64,000 bases of DNA from Paracoccaceae bacterium (GCA_012103375.1 WLWX01000001.1:1168501-1232500), one strand, 5' to 3'. Shown: positions 35,002-43,817, counted from the first letter of the stretch. Translations and numbers: made by a program. Notes: generated from the letters alone by a model not told the origin.

Positions 35002-36009
35002 ATGACAAACCATCCAACATTGCCTGCGCCTTTCCCGCTGGCCCGCGCACGCCGGATGCGGCGCACGGCTGCGCTGCGCGCGATGGTGCGTGATGCACGG
35101 CTGTCGCCCGCCGATCTGATCTGGCCGATCTTCCTGACCGAAGGCAACGGCGTCACCGATCCGGTGCCCTCGATGCCGGGGGTGGCGCGCCTGTCGGTGG
35201 ATCTTGCGGTTTCGGCGGCGCGGCGGGCGCAATCGCTTGGAATTCCGGCGATCTGCCTGTTTCCCTATACTGAGGCTGACCGGCGCACCGAAGATTGCGC
35301 CGAAGCCTGGAGTGCCGATAACCTGTCCAACCGTGCCACCCGGGCGATCAAGGACGCGGTTCCCGAGGTGGCGGTGATGACCGATGTCGCGCTCGACCCC
35401 TATAACGCCAATGGCCATGACGGGATTGTGCGCGACGGTGTGATCGTAAACGATGAAAGCGTTGACGCGCTGGTGCGCATGGCTCTGGCGCAGGCGGCGG
35501 CGGGTGCGGATATCCTTGGGCCCAGTGACATGATGGACGGGCGGATCGGTGCCATGCGCGGCGCGTTGGAGGAGGCCGGTTATCAGGACGTGGTGATCCT
35601 GTCTTATGCCGCCAAGTTTGCCAGCGCCTTCTATGGGCCGTTCCGGGACGCGGTCGGGGCCTCGGGGCGGCTGATCGGGGACAAGGCGACCTATCAGATT
35701 GATCCGGCCAACGGGGAGGAGGCGCTGCGCATGGTCGCGCGCGATCTGGCCGAAGGCGCGGATATGGTCATGGTCAAACCCGGGATGCCCTATCTTGATA
35801 TCTGTCGGCGTGTGAAAGATCGCTTTGCGGTGCCGACCTTCGCCTATCAGGTAAGTGGAGAGTATTCGATGATCCGCGCCGCCATCGACGCAGGCTGGAT
35901 CGAGCCGGAAAAGGCGATGCTGGAAAGCCTGATCGCCTTCCGCCGGGCCGGGTGCGACGGCATCCTGACGTATTTTGCACCCGACGTGGCCGAGTTGCTG
36001 AACGGCTGA
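35002..36009 (+). CDS. hemB: Delta-aminolevulinic acid dehydratase (porphobilinogen synthase)
   Basis: The product is a 335-residue enzyme that condenses two 5-aminolevulinate molecules to porphobilinogen in haem, cobalamin and bacteriochlorophyll synthesis. The two active-site lysines lie in SYAAKFASAFYGPFRDA and MVMVKPGMPYLDI. The metal loop reads DVALDPYNANGHDG, with aspartates instead of the cysteines of zinc enzymes, so it is the magnesium or metal-independent type. The start at 35002 gives the usual N-terminus (ARARRMRRTAALRAMVRDA). The longer in-frame ORF upstream overlaps the divergent membrane protein and is rejected. Confidence 0.96.
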   Translation: MTNHPTLPAPFPLARARRMRRTAALRAMVRDARLSPADLIWPIFLTEGNGVTDPVPSMPGVARLSVDLAVSAARRAQSLGIPAICLFPYTEADRRTEDCAEAWSADNLSNRATRAIKDAVPEVAVMTDVALDPYNANGHDGIVRDGVIVNDESVDALVRMALAQAAAGADILGPSDMMDGRIGAMRGALEEAGYQDVVILSYAAKFASAFYGPFRDAVGASGRLIGDKATYQIDPANGEEALRMVARDLAEGADMVMVKPGMPYLDICRRVKDRFAVPTFAYQVSGEYSMIRAAIDAGWIEPEKAMLESLIAFRRAGCDGILTYFAPDVAELLNG

Positions 36010-36180
36010 GTGCGGAGGCTGCGCTGGCCGACCGAAGACGAACGCCCGACCCAAGCAGGGCGCGCGGCGGACCGGCGGGCTGGCGCAGCGACGATTGACG
36101 GACATAATTTATGGGGCCGTGTTAGCCGTCAACTCGAACCGGAGTGCCCACCTCAAACCGACGCCAGACCGGTGGGGCCG

Positions 36181-36222
36181 GTCCGGCGTGCGCCCTGCGC
36201 CTGCGGCGCGCACCGGGCGCAG
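36181..36222 (+). repeat. GC-rich dispersed intergenic repeat, copy B
   Basis: Exact inverted copy of 12452-12493 (42 bases), with weaker similarity continuing to about 36260. It lies in the 251 bp gap between convergent hemB and the glycosyltransferase gene. Apart from this repeat I see no gene in 36010-36260. Confidence 0.85.
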
Positions 36223-36260
36223 ATCAAATCGATAGCGATTAAGATAGTTTGAACGGCGCC

Positions 36261-37034
36261 TTAGCCTGGGTCTTCGCCGCCGTACTTCAGCCAATAGTCA
36301 CGCACATAGGGCACGGCCCCGCGTCCGTAATGCCAACCCTTGCCCCAGCGCTGTCCCTTCTCGGGCACCACGTCGATGGGCCGGGGATCGCCGTGAAAGG
36401 CAAGGATGCGCGCCGTGGGCGGCACTGGTTTCGGGGCCATCACCCGGTCCAGCAGCGGTGGTGCCATCAGCGTGCGCTTGAACGAAATCACCCAGTCCTC
36501 GGGCCAGAACTGCAGGTTTTCCGCGTGGTGTTCCAGAAACCGCTGCTCCTTACGAAACCCCTCACGCGCGCGCCTGGGTGAGGCCGCGAAGTTCTGCCAG
36601 ACATGGTGCAGGCGATCGGCGTTCCATGCAAAAATCCCGCTGGCGCAAAAATGCTTACGCTTACGTAACCGATCCGCCAGCCGGGGCCATTCGCGGATCA
36701 TCACTGGTTCCCCGGGAAGTTCGAACAGCTCCTCCAGCGGTCCGGTTATGATCGTGTCGAGGTCGATGAACAGGCACCGGCCCGTCAGGTCTGCGTCGCA
36801 TTCTGCGAACACGGATAATTTCGGCCAGCCGCCGCGCTCCCAGCCCGCGTCATCCAGCGACATCTCGGGGATTTTGACGCAGTCGACCTGCTCGTCGATG
36901 CCCGCCGGGTCATCGGTAAAACAGACAAAGCGGAAGGCGCCGCTCAGATGTGCTGAAACCGCCCGGAACAACACGTTCACGTAGTCCGGCCCGTAAAGTG
37001 AGCCCCATTCCATGCAAACAATAGTTCTTGCCAT
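36261..37034 (-). CDS. Putative glycosyltransferase
   Basis: The product is a 257-residue protein beginning MARTIVCMEWGSLYGPDYVN. The pattern ARTIVCMEWG, then FVCFTDDPAGI, CLFIDLDTIITGPLEELFEL (a DxD-type metal site at about residue 91) and the C-terminal RILAFHGDPRP resembles family 8-like glycosyltransferases with a nucleotide-sugar binding DxD. This kind of protein is common in roseobacters, often annotated as hypothetical. The donor and acceptor are unknown. Convergent with hemB; it stands alone. Confidence 0.7.
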   Translation of the reverse strand: MARTIVCMEWGSLYGPDYVNVLFRAVSAHLSGAFRFVCFTDDPAGIDEQVDCVKIPEMSLDDAGWERGGWPKLSVFAECDADLTGRCLFIDLDTIITGPLEELFELPGEPVMIREWPRLADRLRKRKHFCASGIFAWNADRLHHVWQNFAASPRRAREGFRKEQRFLEHHAENLQFWPEDWVISFKRTLMAPPLLDRVMAPKPVPPTARILAFHGDPRPIDVVPEKGQRWGKGWHYGRGAVPYVRDYWLKYGGEDPG

Positions 37035-37235
37035 TCCCGCGCGCCAAATTCGTGCACGTCCAGCTTATTGCGCCATCCGCCAGTGGGGGCAACCCGGTCG
37101 CTGTCCGGCAGACATCCGCCGGAGGGCAGAATCGCTGATGGTTTGGTGACAGCGCCAATTTCTGATGCTATGATTGCGATCAAGCGGCCAACAGAATGCC
37201 GCAACAAACCAGAGCAGTAGACCCATAGGACCATC

Positions 37236-37796
37236 ATGACCCAAACGACTCGTCGTGCGCTGATTGCAGGCGCATCCGCTGCCGCGTTACTGACGTCGGC
37301 CTGTATGAACACGGTCGGCAGCCAGGGCGGCGCGATCATTGATCAACGCGCTGATCAGACGCTGAACCACCTGTACCGAACCTATCCCGGCGTGGCCGAG
37401 GTTGGCCGCAATGCCGCCGGCATCCTGGTGATGCCGCTGGTGACCGAGGCGGGGCTTGGCATCGGCGGCAGCTATGGGCGCGGGGCGCTGCGTGTTCAGG
37501 GCGTCACTGTCGATTATTACTCAGCCGCGCAGATCAGCGCGGGCCTGCAGATCGGTGCGCAGCAATACGCGCACGTCCTGTTTTTCATGACCGAGCAAAG
37601 CCTGACCAACTTCCGCACCACCATCGGCTGGTCTGCCGGGGCGGATGCGGAATATGCGGTTATGGACGTGGGCGAGAATATTTCGGCCGAAACGATTACC
37701 ACGCTGGAACCGGTTGTCGCGGTGATCTTCGGGCAGGCGGGCCTGATCGCAAGCGCGGTGATCGAGGGCACGAAATACACCCGGATCATTCCCTGA
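37236..37796 (+). CDS. YSC84-related lipoprotein (SYLF domain)
   Basis: The product is a 186-residue lipoprotein. A Tat-like start (MTQTTRRALIAGASAAALL) leads to the lipobox LTSAC at about residue 23. The rest is the YSC84/SYLF domain: AAGILVMPLVTEAGLGIGGS, YGRGALRVQGVTVDYYSAAQ and LEPVVAVIFGQAGLIASAVI near the end. The domain binds phospholipids in eukaryotes; the bacterial role is not settled. It probably sits in the periplasm attached to a membrane. Confidence 0.82.
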   Translation: MTQTTRRALIAGASAAALLTSACMNTVGSQGGAIIDQRADQTLNHLYRTYPGVAEVGRNAAGILVMPLVTEAGLGIGGSYGRGALRVQGVTVDYYSAAQISAGLQIGAQQYAHVLFFMTEQSLTNFRTTIGWSAGADAEYAVMDVGENISAETITTLEPVVAVIFGQAGLIASAVIEGTKYTRIIP

Positions 37797-37817
37797 GCCG
37801 AGCTTGCTTTTGTTCTG

Positions 37818-38054
37818 TCAGTCGTCGCGCGCCTGACGCGCGGCGCGCCCGCCGCGCCGTTTTTTCAGCCGTGGCGCGCGATCCGGCAGCGTCGCCATGA
37901 CGGCGCGCCGGGCCTCGGGCGACATCGCGCCCCAGGCGGCAATCTCGTCGATGCTGCGATAGCAGCCGGTGCACAGACGCTCGGTCGGGTGGATCAGACA
38001 GATCTTTATGCAGGGGCTGTCGACCTCGTCCCGCTGCCATATCTCATCACTCAT
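37818..38054 (-). CDS. DUF1289 domain-containing protein
   Basis: The product is a 78-residue protein with four cysteines in the DUF1289 pattern (C15, C19, C28 and C31), including SPCIKICLIHP and LCTGCYRSIDEIAAW, then a very basic C-terminus. The cysteine spacing suggests a metal site. No function is established. It overlaps the ruvX stop by four bases, so the two are probably co-translated. Confidence 0.85.
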   Translation of the reverse strand: MSDEIWQRDEVDSPCIKICLIHPTERLCTGCYRSIDEIAAWGAMSPEARRAVMATLPDRAPRLKKRRGGRAARQARDD

Positions 38055-38527
38055 GGCGCGCTTTCCAGAACGCGCAACCGGTCCAGCGCGCCTTGCAGGA
38101 TGAACCCGGCGGCAACGTGGTCGATGACCTCGCCCCGGCGGCGGCGGCTGGTGTCACCTTCCAGAAGCGCGCGTTCGGCGGCAACGGTGGACAGGCGTTC
38201 GTCCCAGAAGGTGATCGGCAGATCGCTCAGCCGTTCCAGATTGCGCGCGAAGGCCCGCGTCGACTGACAGCGTGGCCCTTCCGAGCCATCCATGTTCATC
38301 GGCAACCCCAGCACAATCCCGCAAATCTCGCGCGCGCCGATGACATCCAGCAACCGCGCCGCATCGACCGAGAATTTCTTGCGCCGGATCGTTTCCAACG
38401 GGCTGGCGATCCCGCGCAGTGTGTCCGATACCGCCAGACCGATGTTCTTGTCCCCAAGGTCAAGCCCGATCAGCGCGCCGTGGCGGGGCAGGGCGGAGGC
38501 AAAGCCCGTGATGTCGGTCAGGATCAC
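38051..38527 (-). CDS. ruvX: Putative pre-16S rRNA nuclease / Holliday junction resolvase-like YqgF
   Basis: The product is a 158-residue RNase H-fold nuclease. Family motifs are ALIGLDLGDKNIGLAVSD, IVLGLPMNMDGSEGPR, ITFWDERLSTVAAERALL and the C-terminal DHVAAGFILQGALD. E. coli YqgF trims the 16S rRNA 5' end; a resolvase role has also been proposed. The start overlaps the ccmI stop by four bases. Confidence 0.93.
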   Translation of the reverse strand: MILTDITGFASALPRHGALIGLDLGDKNIGLAVSDTLRGIASPLETIRRKKFSVDAARLLDVIGAREICGIVLGLPMNMDGSEGPRCQSTRAFARNLERLSDLPITFWDERLSTVAAERALLEGDTSRRRRGEVIDHVAAGFILQGALDRLRVLESAP

Positions 38528-39747
38528 TCGGTGATCCCCGCCTGGCTTGCGGTGCGGGCCAGCAGCGCCAGATCATTGGGGTTGGCGGCGAACACCTCGC
38601 GCGCTTCGGCATAGATTTCGGCGGCGCGCGCAACCTCGCCCAAGACACCCAGCGCTCCGATCAGACGCGCCCAGTCGCTGGCCGGGCCGCCTTCGGTCGC
38701 CAGACGCTCGGACAGGCCATCGACCATGCCCCGGATCATGGCGTCGCGGTCCTCTGCCGACATATCCGCAGCGGCGGCAATATCGGCGGCACTTGGGCCG
38801 CGCTGTTGCGCGATTGGCGGCGGGGTATAGCTGACACCGGCGGCGCGCGCGACATCAATGATCTGCGCCCGTATCGGGGCGTCCCAGGGCGTATCGGCCC
38901 CCCCCTCGGACAGCGGGCTGCGCCACATCTGGAAAGCGCGATCAGGGCGCCCGACCTGGGCATGCAGCAATCCGGCGTAATAACGCGCGACCCCGTGTGA
39001 AGGGTCCATCTGCAGCGCCCGGATCACAACCTGTTCCGCCTCGGGCGAGACGATCCCGTCGGCGGCCAGGATCATCAGGCCTGCGTGTTCGGCAACATCA
39101 CTGGCGGTGGCGGCGTTGCCTTTCAGGCGGACCACATTTGCCTGCGCGGCCGCAGCGGCGGCATAGCGGCCCAGCACGGCCTCGTTCAGGGCCAGCAGCT
39201 GATGGCCCTGAAGATCGTCCTGGTGATCCGCGACTGCGGCGCGCAGCTGTGTCATCAGGTCCAGGAACTTCGGGTCGGTGCCGGCAACTTCTCGATTTGG
39301 CGCCGCCGCCTCGGCGTCGGCTTGCGAGGGGCGGGCATTGTTCATCTGCTCGGCCAGGGCCAGGCGATCCTGCATCGAAAAATCCCGCGCGCCCGGCGCA
39401 CCCAGCGTGGCGTAAAGCGCAAGCGCGCCACCGATCAGCGCCAGCGGCACCGCGACAGTCAGGACACGCAGCGATCCGACAGGTGCGCCTGCGGCAACGA
39501 CCGCTTGCTGATGCGCGCGGTCCGCGTCCAGCAAACGGCGCTGCACCTCGGTGCGCAGGCGCGCAGCCTCGCCCGCGTCAAGGGTGCCACGGGCAAGGTC
39601 GCGATCCACCTCGGCCAGTTGGTCGCGGTAAATCCGCATGTCGGCGCTGTCGCCTGTGCTCTGCGCCGGGGGCTGCGCGCGCAGCGGAGCCAGCAAAACC
39701 CAGACAGCGGTTGCCGCGACGGCGGCGGCGATCAGCCAGAAAATCAT
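38524..39747 (-). CDS. ccmI: Cytochrome c biogenesis protein CcmI
   Basis: The product is a 407-residue membrane-anchored TPR protein that holds apocytochrome c for haem ligation. It starts at the ATG at 39747 with a membrane segment (MIFWLIAAAVAATAVWVLLA), then the CcmI signature YRDQLAEVDRDLARGTLD and EVQRRLLDADRA. A second membrane segment is at about residues 93-115 (VLTVAVPLALIGGALALY). Tetratricopeptide repeats follow (for example YYAGLLHAQVGRPDRAFQMW). It is separate from ccmABCDG at 19358-22072, as is common in this family. The longer ORF upstream is antisense to nothing but lacks homology. Confidence 0.92.
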   Translation of the reverse strand: MIFWLIAAAVAATAVWVLLAPLRAQPPAQSTGDSADMRIYRDQLAEVDRDLARGTLDAGEAARLRTEVQRRLLDADRAHQQAVVAAGAPVGSLRVLTVAVPLALIGGALALYATLGAPGARDFSMQDRLALAEQMNNARPSQADAEAAAPNREVAGTDPKFLDLMTQLRAAVADHQDDLQGHQLLALNEAVLGRYAAAAAAQANVVRLKGNAATASDVAEHAGLMILAADGIVSPEAEQVVIRALQMDPSHGVARYYAGLLHAQVGRPDRAFQMWRSPLSEGGADTPWDAPIRAQIIDVARAAGVSYTPPPIAQQRGPSAADIAAAADMSAEDRDAMIRGMVDGLSERLATEGGPASDWARLIGALGVLGEVARAAEIYAEAREVFAANPNDLALLARTASQAGITE

Positions 39748-39875
39748 CGGTTCACTTTCATTGCCGCCTCTATCTAGACGTTCGCGTGCGCAGCGCAACT
39801 CACGGTCTCGCGCGGTGGGCCGTGTCGGGGCGCATGCGCCGCGCCCCTGTCTTTGCCGCATCGGTCTGCACCAAT

Positions 39876-39899
39876 GTCGCAATTCACCACCACTGCGAC
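39876..39899. promoter_or_regulatory. Dyad upstream of soxB, possible operator
   Basis: GTCGCA at 39876-39881 is mirrored by TGCGAC at 39894-39899 with a 12-base spacer, and a third GTCGCA lies at 39925-39930, 37 bases before the soxB start. The 219 bp gap between ccmI and soxB holds no gene. Spacing suits a regulator dimer, but no specific protein can be named. Confidence 0.35.
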
Positions 39900-39966
39900 G
39901 TTCACACACTTCCAATTTCGCCGCGTCGCACGCACATTCGCGCCGTACCAGACCTGGGATTCGCCA

Positions 39967-41214
39967 ATGCGCCGTTATTCCGCCTTTGCCATCGCCCGAG
40001 AGGCCATGCGCCACCATCAAGGGTGGGACCGCGCCTGGGCATCCCCCGAACCGCGCGACCGTTATGACGTGATCATCGTCGGGGCTGGCGGGCACGGCCT
40101 TGCGACCGCCTATTACCTTGGCAGGAATTTCGGCATCACCAATGTCGCGGTGCTGGAAAAAGGCTGGCTGGGCGGCGGCAATACCGGGCGGAACACGACG
40201 ATCATCCGGTCGAACTATCTTCAGGATCCCTCAGCGGCGATCTATGAAAAGGCCCGCAGCCTATATGAAGGGCTAAGCCAGGACTTGAACATGAACGTCA
40301 TGTTCAGCCCGCGCGGCGTGATGATGCTGGCCCAGACCGAGCATGAGGTGCGCGGTTACGTCCGCACCGCCCACGCCAACGCCCTGCAAGGGGTCCAGAC
40401 CGAATTCATCGGCCCCGCGCGCGTGAAAGAGCTGTGTCCGATCATGAACATCGACGGCCCGCGTTATCCGGTGCTCGGCGCGCTGTGGCAGGCACGTGGC
40501 GGCACCGCGCGGCACGACGCCGTGGCCTGGGGCTATGCGCGGGCGTGCAGCGACATGGGCATGCACATCATCCAGAAGTGTGAGGTGACGGGGATCAGGA
40601 CCGAGGCCGGGAAGGTCACGGGGGTCGAGACTTCGCGCGGCCCCATCGGCTGTTCCAAGCTGGGTCTGGTCGCGGCGGGGCATTCGGGCGTACTGGCCCA
40701 GATGGCCGGATTCCGCCTGCCGCTCGAGTCGGTGGCCCTGCAAGCACTGGTCAGCGAGCCGATCAAACCCCGCATGGACGTGGTGGTCATGGCCAACACG
40801 GTCCACGGCTATATGAGTCAGTCTGACAAAGGCGAGATGGTGATCGGCGGCGGCACCGACGGCTTCAACAACTACACCCAGCGCGGCAGCTTCCACCATA
40901 TTGAGGAAACGGTGCGCGCACTGGTCGAGACCTTCCCAATGATCGCCCGCCTGAAGATGCTGCGCCAATGGGGCGGGATCGTGGATGTGACAGGGGATCG
41001 CTCTCCCATCATCTCACCCACGCCAGTGGGCGGCGTCTTCGTCAACTGCGGTTGGGGGACGGGCGGCTTCAAGGCGATCCCGGGCGGCGGCTGGGCCACG
41101 GCCGAGATGATCGCCAAAGGCGCGCCGGGGCCACTGGCCGCAGAGTTCGGGCTGAACCGGTTCCGCGAGGGGCGGTTTATTGATGAGTCAGTGGCTGCGG
41201 GGGTGGCGCATTGA
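39967..41214 (+). CDS. soxB: Sarcosine oxidase subunit beta
   Basis: The product is the 415-residue FAD-binding catalytic subunit of heterotetrameric sarcosine oxidase, which demethylates sarcosine to glycine, passing the one-carbon unit to tetrahydrofolate and producing hydrogen peroxide. The start MRRYSAFAIAREAMRHHQGW is the typical SoxB N-terminus. The dinucleotide site is DVIIVGAGGHGLATAYYLG, followed by VLEKGWLGGGNTGRNTTIIR. The C-terminal NCGWGTGGFKAIPGGG is also characteristic. In other roseobacters soxD follows directly; here a 2.3 kb insertion separates them, and its first ORF overlaps the soxB stop. Confidence 0.95.
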   Translation: MRRYSAFAIAREAMRHHQGWDRAWASPEPRDRYDVIIVGAGGHGLATAYYLGRNFGITNVAVLEKGWLGGGNTGRNTTIIRSNYLQDPSAAIYEKARSLYEGLSQDLNMNVMFSPRGVMMLAQTEHEVRGYVRTAHANALQGVQTEFIGPARVKELCPIMNIDGPRYPVLGALWQARGGTARHDAVAWGYARACSDMGMHIIQKCEVTGIRTEAGKVTGVETSRGPIGCSKLGLVAAGHSGVLAQMAGFRLPLESVALQALVSEPIKPRMDVVVMANTVHGYMSQSDKGEMVIGGGTDGFNNYTQRGSFHHIEETVRALVETFPMIARLKMLRQWGGIVDVTGDRSPIISPTPVGGVFVNCGWGTGGFKAIPGGGWATAEMIAKGAPGPLAAEFGLNRFREGRFIDESVAAGVAH

Positions 41215-41576
41215 CTTTGGGAAATTCAACAAGAAGTTTGATGGTCGCAGGCATTCAAGGAATGCTTGTCTTGTTTTGCCTCGCGAACCTCTTGTACATG
41301 GCCTATTGTGAACCCAATCCAGTCACTTTTCAACGCTTCGGCAGTATGATGGTGTTCTTCGGAGTTTGCTTTTTAGCGATTAGCAATTCTCGGATCGCCG
41401 ATTGGAAAATTGCCGAAAAGCTCAAGAAAGCGTCACTTCACGAGTATCGAGGATTGGTCCTCGCTGATGTCATTGTGCAGTTCGGACTGATTGCTGTTGG
41501 GACTCTCGTTTGGGGCTACGGCGACTTGTTAGTTTGTGGTCTGCACCGTCAAAATTTGCCGGTGTGCCCAAGATGA
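41211..41576 (+). CDS. Hypothetical small membrane protein in the soxB-soxD insertion
   Basis: I do not recognise this protein. The 121-residue frame opens with a TTG at 41211 that overlaps the soxB stop; an ATG at 41241 (MVAGIQGMLVLFCLANLLYM) may be the true start. Three hydrophobic stretches are visible: MLVLFCLANLLYMAY, FGSMMVFFGVCFLAIS and VLADVIVQFGLIAVGTLVWG. Base composition is visibly richer in A and T than soxB and soxA, consistent with transfer. It may be a real gene or a remnant; coding is supported mainly by the hydrophobic pattern. Confidence 0.5.
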   Translation: MTLGNSTRSLMVAGIQGMLVLFCLANLLYMAYCEPNPVTFQRFGSMMVFFGVCFLAISNSRIADWKIAEKLKKASLHEYRGLVLADVIVQFGLIAVGTLVWGYGDLLVCGLHRQNLPVCPR

Positions 41577-42086
41577 GTTTAAGGCCGACAGCACCTATCC
41601 GAACCGCCACTTCGGTTCGGGCTCGGCCATCGGTCGATCACACCCATAGTCACCCCTTAGATCGCTCCATCACCCCCTGCATTCGAGTTACTCACACGCA
41701 TTTGATATCCGGCACGCAATCAAACAAGAGACTCTCACGGCCCAAAAAAGCCGAAACACCGGGCTTGCCTTCATCGTCGGCGCATTTGTCGTTGTGGTGG
41801 CAATCCTCGCCCACTTCTACCTCGGCGGCGAAGCCCCGTACGACGCGGATACCGAGATCAAGCTGCCCGCCTCGGACGGTTGAACCAGGATACCATGGGC
41901 GTCATCAGTGCGGGCGGCATCGTCAACGGCAAAAGTGGTGTGCGCGTGATTGCTCCAGATCGGGAAGCATCCATGGCTGCAGCGCTTTCGTTTCAGGGAC
42001 GCCAGGCGAACCCGGTCTGCCATTAAAACTTGCGTCTTGCAGTTATCTTGCATCGACTCATGTTGGGATCGTCGCCAGGGGGTGCA
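41577..42086. other. Gene-poor stretch in the sox insertion, with a degenerate small membrane ORF
   Basis: No normal gene fits this 510 bp. A frame at 41737-41883 encodes TAQKSRNTGLAFIVGAFVVV, then VAILAHFYLGGEAPYDADTE and IKLPASDG, a convincing single-pass membrane protein, but it opens with ACG rather than ATG and has no clear upstream start. A second short frame (41895-42026, 43 codons) has no features. The stretch looks like a patchwork of remnants between the membrane protein and the glycosyltransferase. Confidence 0.45.
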
Positions 42087-43439
42087 ATGTCATTTCGTAA
42101 CACAACACTCGCAATGCGGTTGGCACGCCAGCCAGTCGTCGAGCATCAATCGCCGTACTTGCAGCAAAGCCTGCTTGTGGCGCTCGACGCACTATGCCCC
42201 GACGATGTTCTATGTGTCGCAATCGGCACCAATACCGTGCTTCTCGAGAACTTCTCGGATGAACCGCGTCATCCGGAACACTGGCGCATCCTTTTGATCG
42301 AACAGGATCGGCACCGCGCCGAAGAAACCGCCGCCCTTCATGCGGGTGATCCGCGCCTTGATATTGTTGAGCCTGCGGTCGGCCTTGTCGGAGAGAAACC
42401 GGTTTGGGACATTCTGGTCGACCTTGAGCATCACCATGTTGACCTGTTTTACCTCGACGCGGTGACAAACAGCCTGCTGATGATGCACGGACTTGATTTG
42501 AACGCGCTGAACACCCGGCTTGTCGTTGCAACCGGTGGTGACGGCAAACCCGAAACGGATATTTTCATTGAGGAAATGTCACATAGCGGGTTCGAGGTGT
42601 TCAGCGTCGATGGCGACCTTATCTGTGTCAACCGTTCAAATTTTCCGACTCAGGTTTCGCTGATGCTGGGGCTTATGGGCTATCACAGCAAAAACCCCGT
42701 ATTTCCAGCGGTGAATGAAAGCGTTGATGCAGAATTGGCGCCCGCCCGCCCGATTGATCATGGCCCGTTGGCAATACCTCGCTCGATGGCACATATCTGG
42801 GTCGGCGATCGCCCGGCGCCGGTCCATTGGATGCAAAGCTGGCGTGATCAGCATCCGGATTGGGAGTATCGGGTTTACGACAATGCGTTTCTGTCTGGTC
42901 GTCGCTGGCGCAACCAGGCACTGATCGCCGAATATTTCGCGCGCAGATTATTTCACGGCGTTTCTGACCTGATGCGGTATGAACTGCTGCTTGAACGCGG
43001 TGGCGTCATCCCAGAAGCAGATTCGGTTTGCCTGAAACCAGTCGACGACCTGTTTCCGAATCCCACGTTATACTGTGTCTACGAGAACGAAGAACACAGA
43101 CCTGGTTATATCAGCCATTTCGTCGCGGCAGCTCCGGGGCAGGCGATGCTGAAGGATATTCTCAAGGATCTGGAGATCCAGCAATCCGCGACGTCACTGC
43201 AGGCCCCATGGATTTCGACCGGCAATCGGTACATCGGGCAATTCGTCGCCGGGCGAGAAGACGAAGTTGTTATTTTCCCGTCACACTACTTCAACCCGAA
43301 CTTCAAAAGCCGCTTGCCCTATGACGGCGACGGCCCGGTCTATGCCGACCAGAAATGGGGCTCGACCTTGCGGCTCTATGGCAGCTACCCGGCCGACAAG
43401 GCTGCGCGGATTTTTGAGGAGGTTCTGGATGCCTTGTGA
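42087..43439 (+). CDS. Glycosyltransferase with sugar-binding DXD region (OCH1-like), inserted in the sox operon
   Basis: The product is a 450-residue protein starting at the ATG at 42087, after a GGGGG ribosome binding site. The first 230 residues match nothing I recognise. From about residue 230 it resembles the Gly_transf_sug / OCH1 family: IPRSMAHIWVGDRPAPVHWM, HPDWEYRVYDNAF, SDLMRYELLLERGGVIPEAD (the DXD place, here E-A-D) and the C-terminal VVIFPSHYFNPNF. Such enzymes add sugars to polysaccharide or protein. It has no link to sarcosine metabolism, and together with its neighbours it separates soxB from soxD. It ends 48 bp before soxD. Confidence 0.75.
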   Translation: MSFRNTTLAMRLARQPVVEHQSPYLQQSLLVALDALCPDDVLCVAIGTNTVLLENFSDEPRHPEHWRILLIEQDRHRAEETAALHAGDPRLDIVEPAVGLVGEKPVWDILVDLEHHHVDLFYLDAVTNSLLMMHGLDLNALNTRLVVATGGDGKPETDIFIEEMSHSGFEVFSVDGDLICVNRSNFPTQVSLMLGLMGYHSKNPVFPAVNESVDAELAPARPIDHGPLAIPRSMAHIWVGDRPAPVHWMQSWRDQHPDWEYRVYDNAFLSGRRWRNQALIAEYFARRLFHGVSDLMRYELLLERGGVIPEADSVCLKPVDDLFPNPTLYCVYENEEHRPGYISHFVAAAPGQAMLKDILKDLEIQQSATSLQAPWISTGNRYIGQFVAGREDEVVIFPSHYFNPNFKSRLPYDGDGPVYADQKWGSTLRLYGSYPADKAARIFEEVLDAL

Positions 43440-43487
43440 ACCGGATCGTCAGACCTGTTGGGGGGTGGCCGCAATGGTCTGTGCGCT

Positions 43488-43817
43488 ATGCTGTTGATAA
43501 CATGCCCGAATTGCGGTGTCGCCGCCGAAGAGACTGAGCTTCACGCCGGTGGAGAGGCGCATATCACGCGCTTCGGCCCCGATGCGAGTGACGCGGATTT
43601 TGAGGATTACCTGTTCCGCCGCGAAAACCCGTTCGGCGTGCATTTCGAACGCTGGCAGCACGCCAATGGTTGCGGAAAATGGTTCCACGCCGCACGTTGC
43701 ACTGCGACGCTCGAGGTGTTTGGCACCTATTGCGCGCAAACCACTGAACCGCCTGCGGAAATCCTGGAAACCATTCGCGTCAAACGCCCTGGCTGGACCT
43801 GGAAGAATCTGGCATGA
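43488..43817 (+). CDS. soxD: Sarcosine oxidase subunit delta
   Basis: The product is the 109-residue zinc-binding delta subunit. The start at the ATG at 43488 gives MLLITCPNCGVAAEETELHA, with the first zinc pair CPNC; further ligands lie in ANGCGKWFHAARC. The middle RFGPDASDADFEDYLFRREN and NPFGVHFERWQHA are family marks. It overlaps soxA by four bases. Because of the insertion upstream, soxD-soxA-soxG may now depend on a different promoter or on read-through from the glycosyltransferase gene. Confidence 0.93.
   Translation: MLLITCPNCGVAAEETELHAGGEAHITRFGPDASDADFEDYLFRRENPFGVHFERWQHANGCGKWFHAARCTATLEVFGTYCAQTTEPPAEILETIRVKRPGWTWKNLA

Noticed and set aside
34735-36105. 456-codon minus-strand frame over hemB
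   Set aside because: Antisense to hemB, which has intact catalytic lysines; the frame is His/Arg/Gly-rich without homology.
39748-40095. Upstream extension of ccmI
   Set aside because: The added 116 residues lack family character, and the ATG at 39747 gives the canonical CcmI N-terminus with its membrane helix.
41895-42026. 43-codon ORF upstream of the glycosyltransferase
   Set aside because: No features, no clear ribosome binding site, and located in a stretch of apparent remnants.
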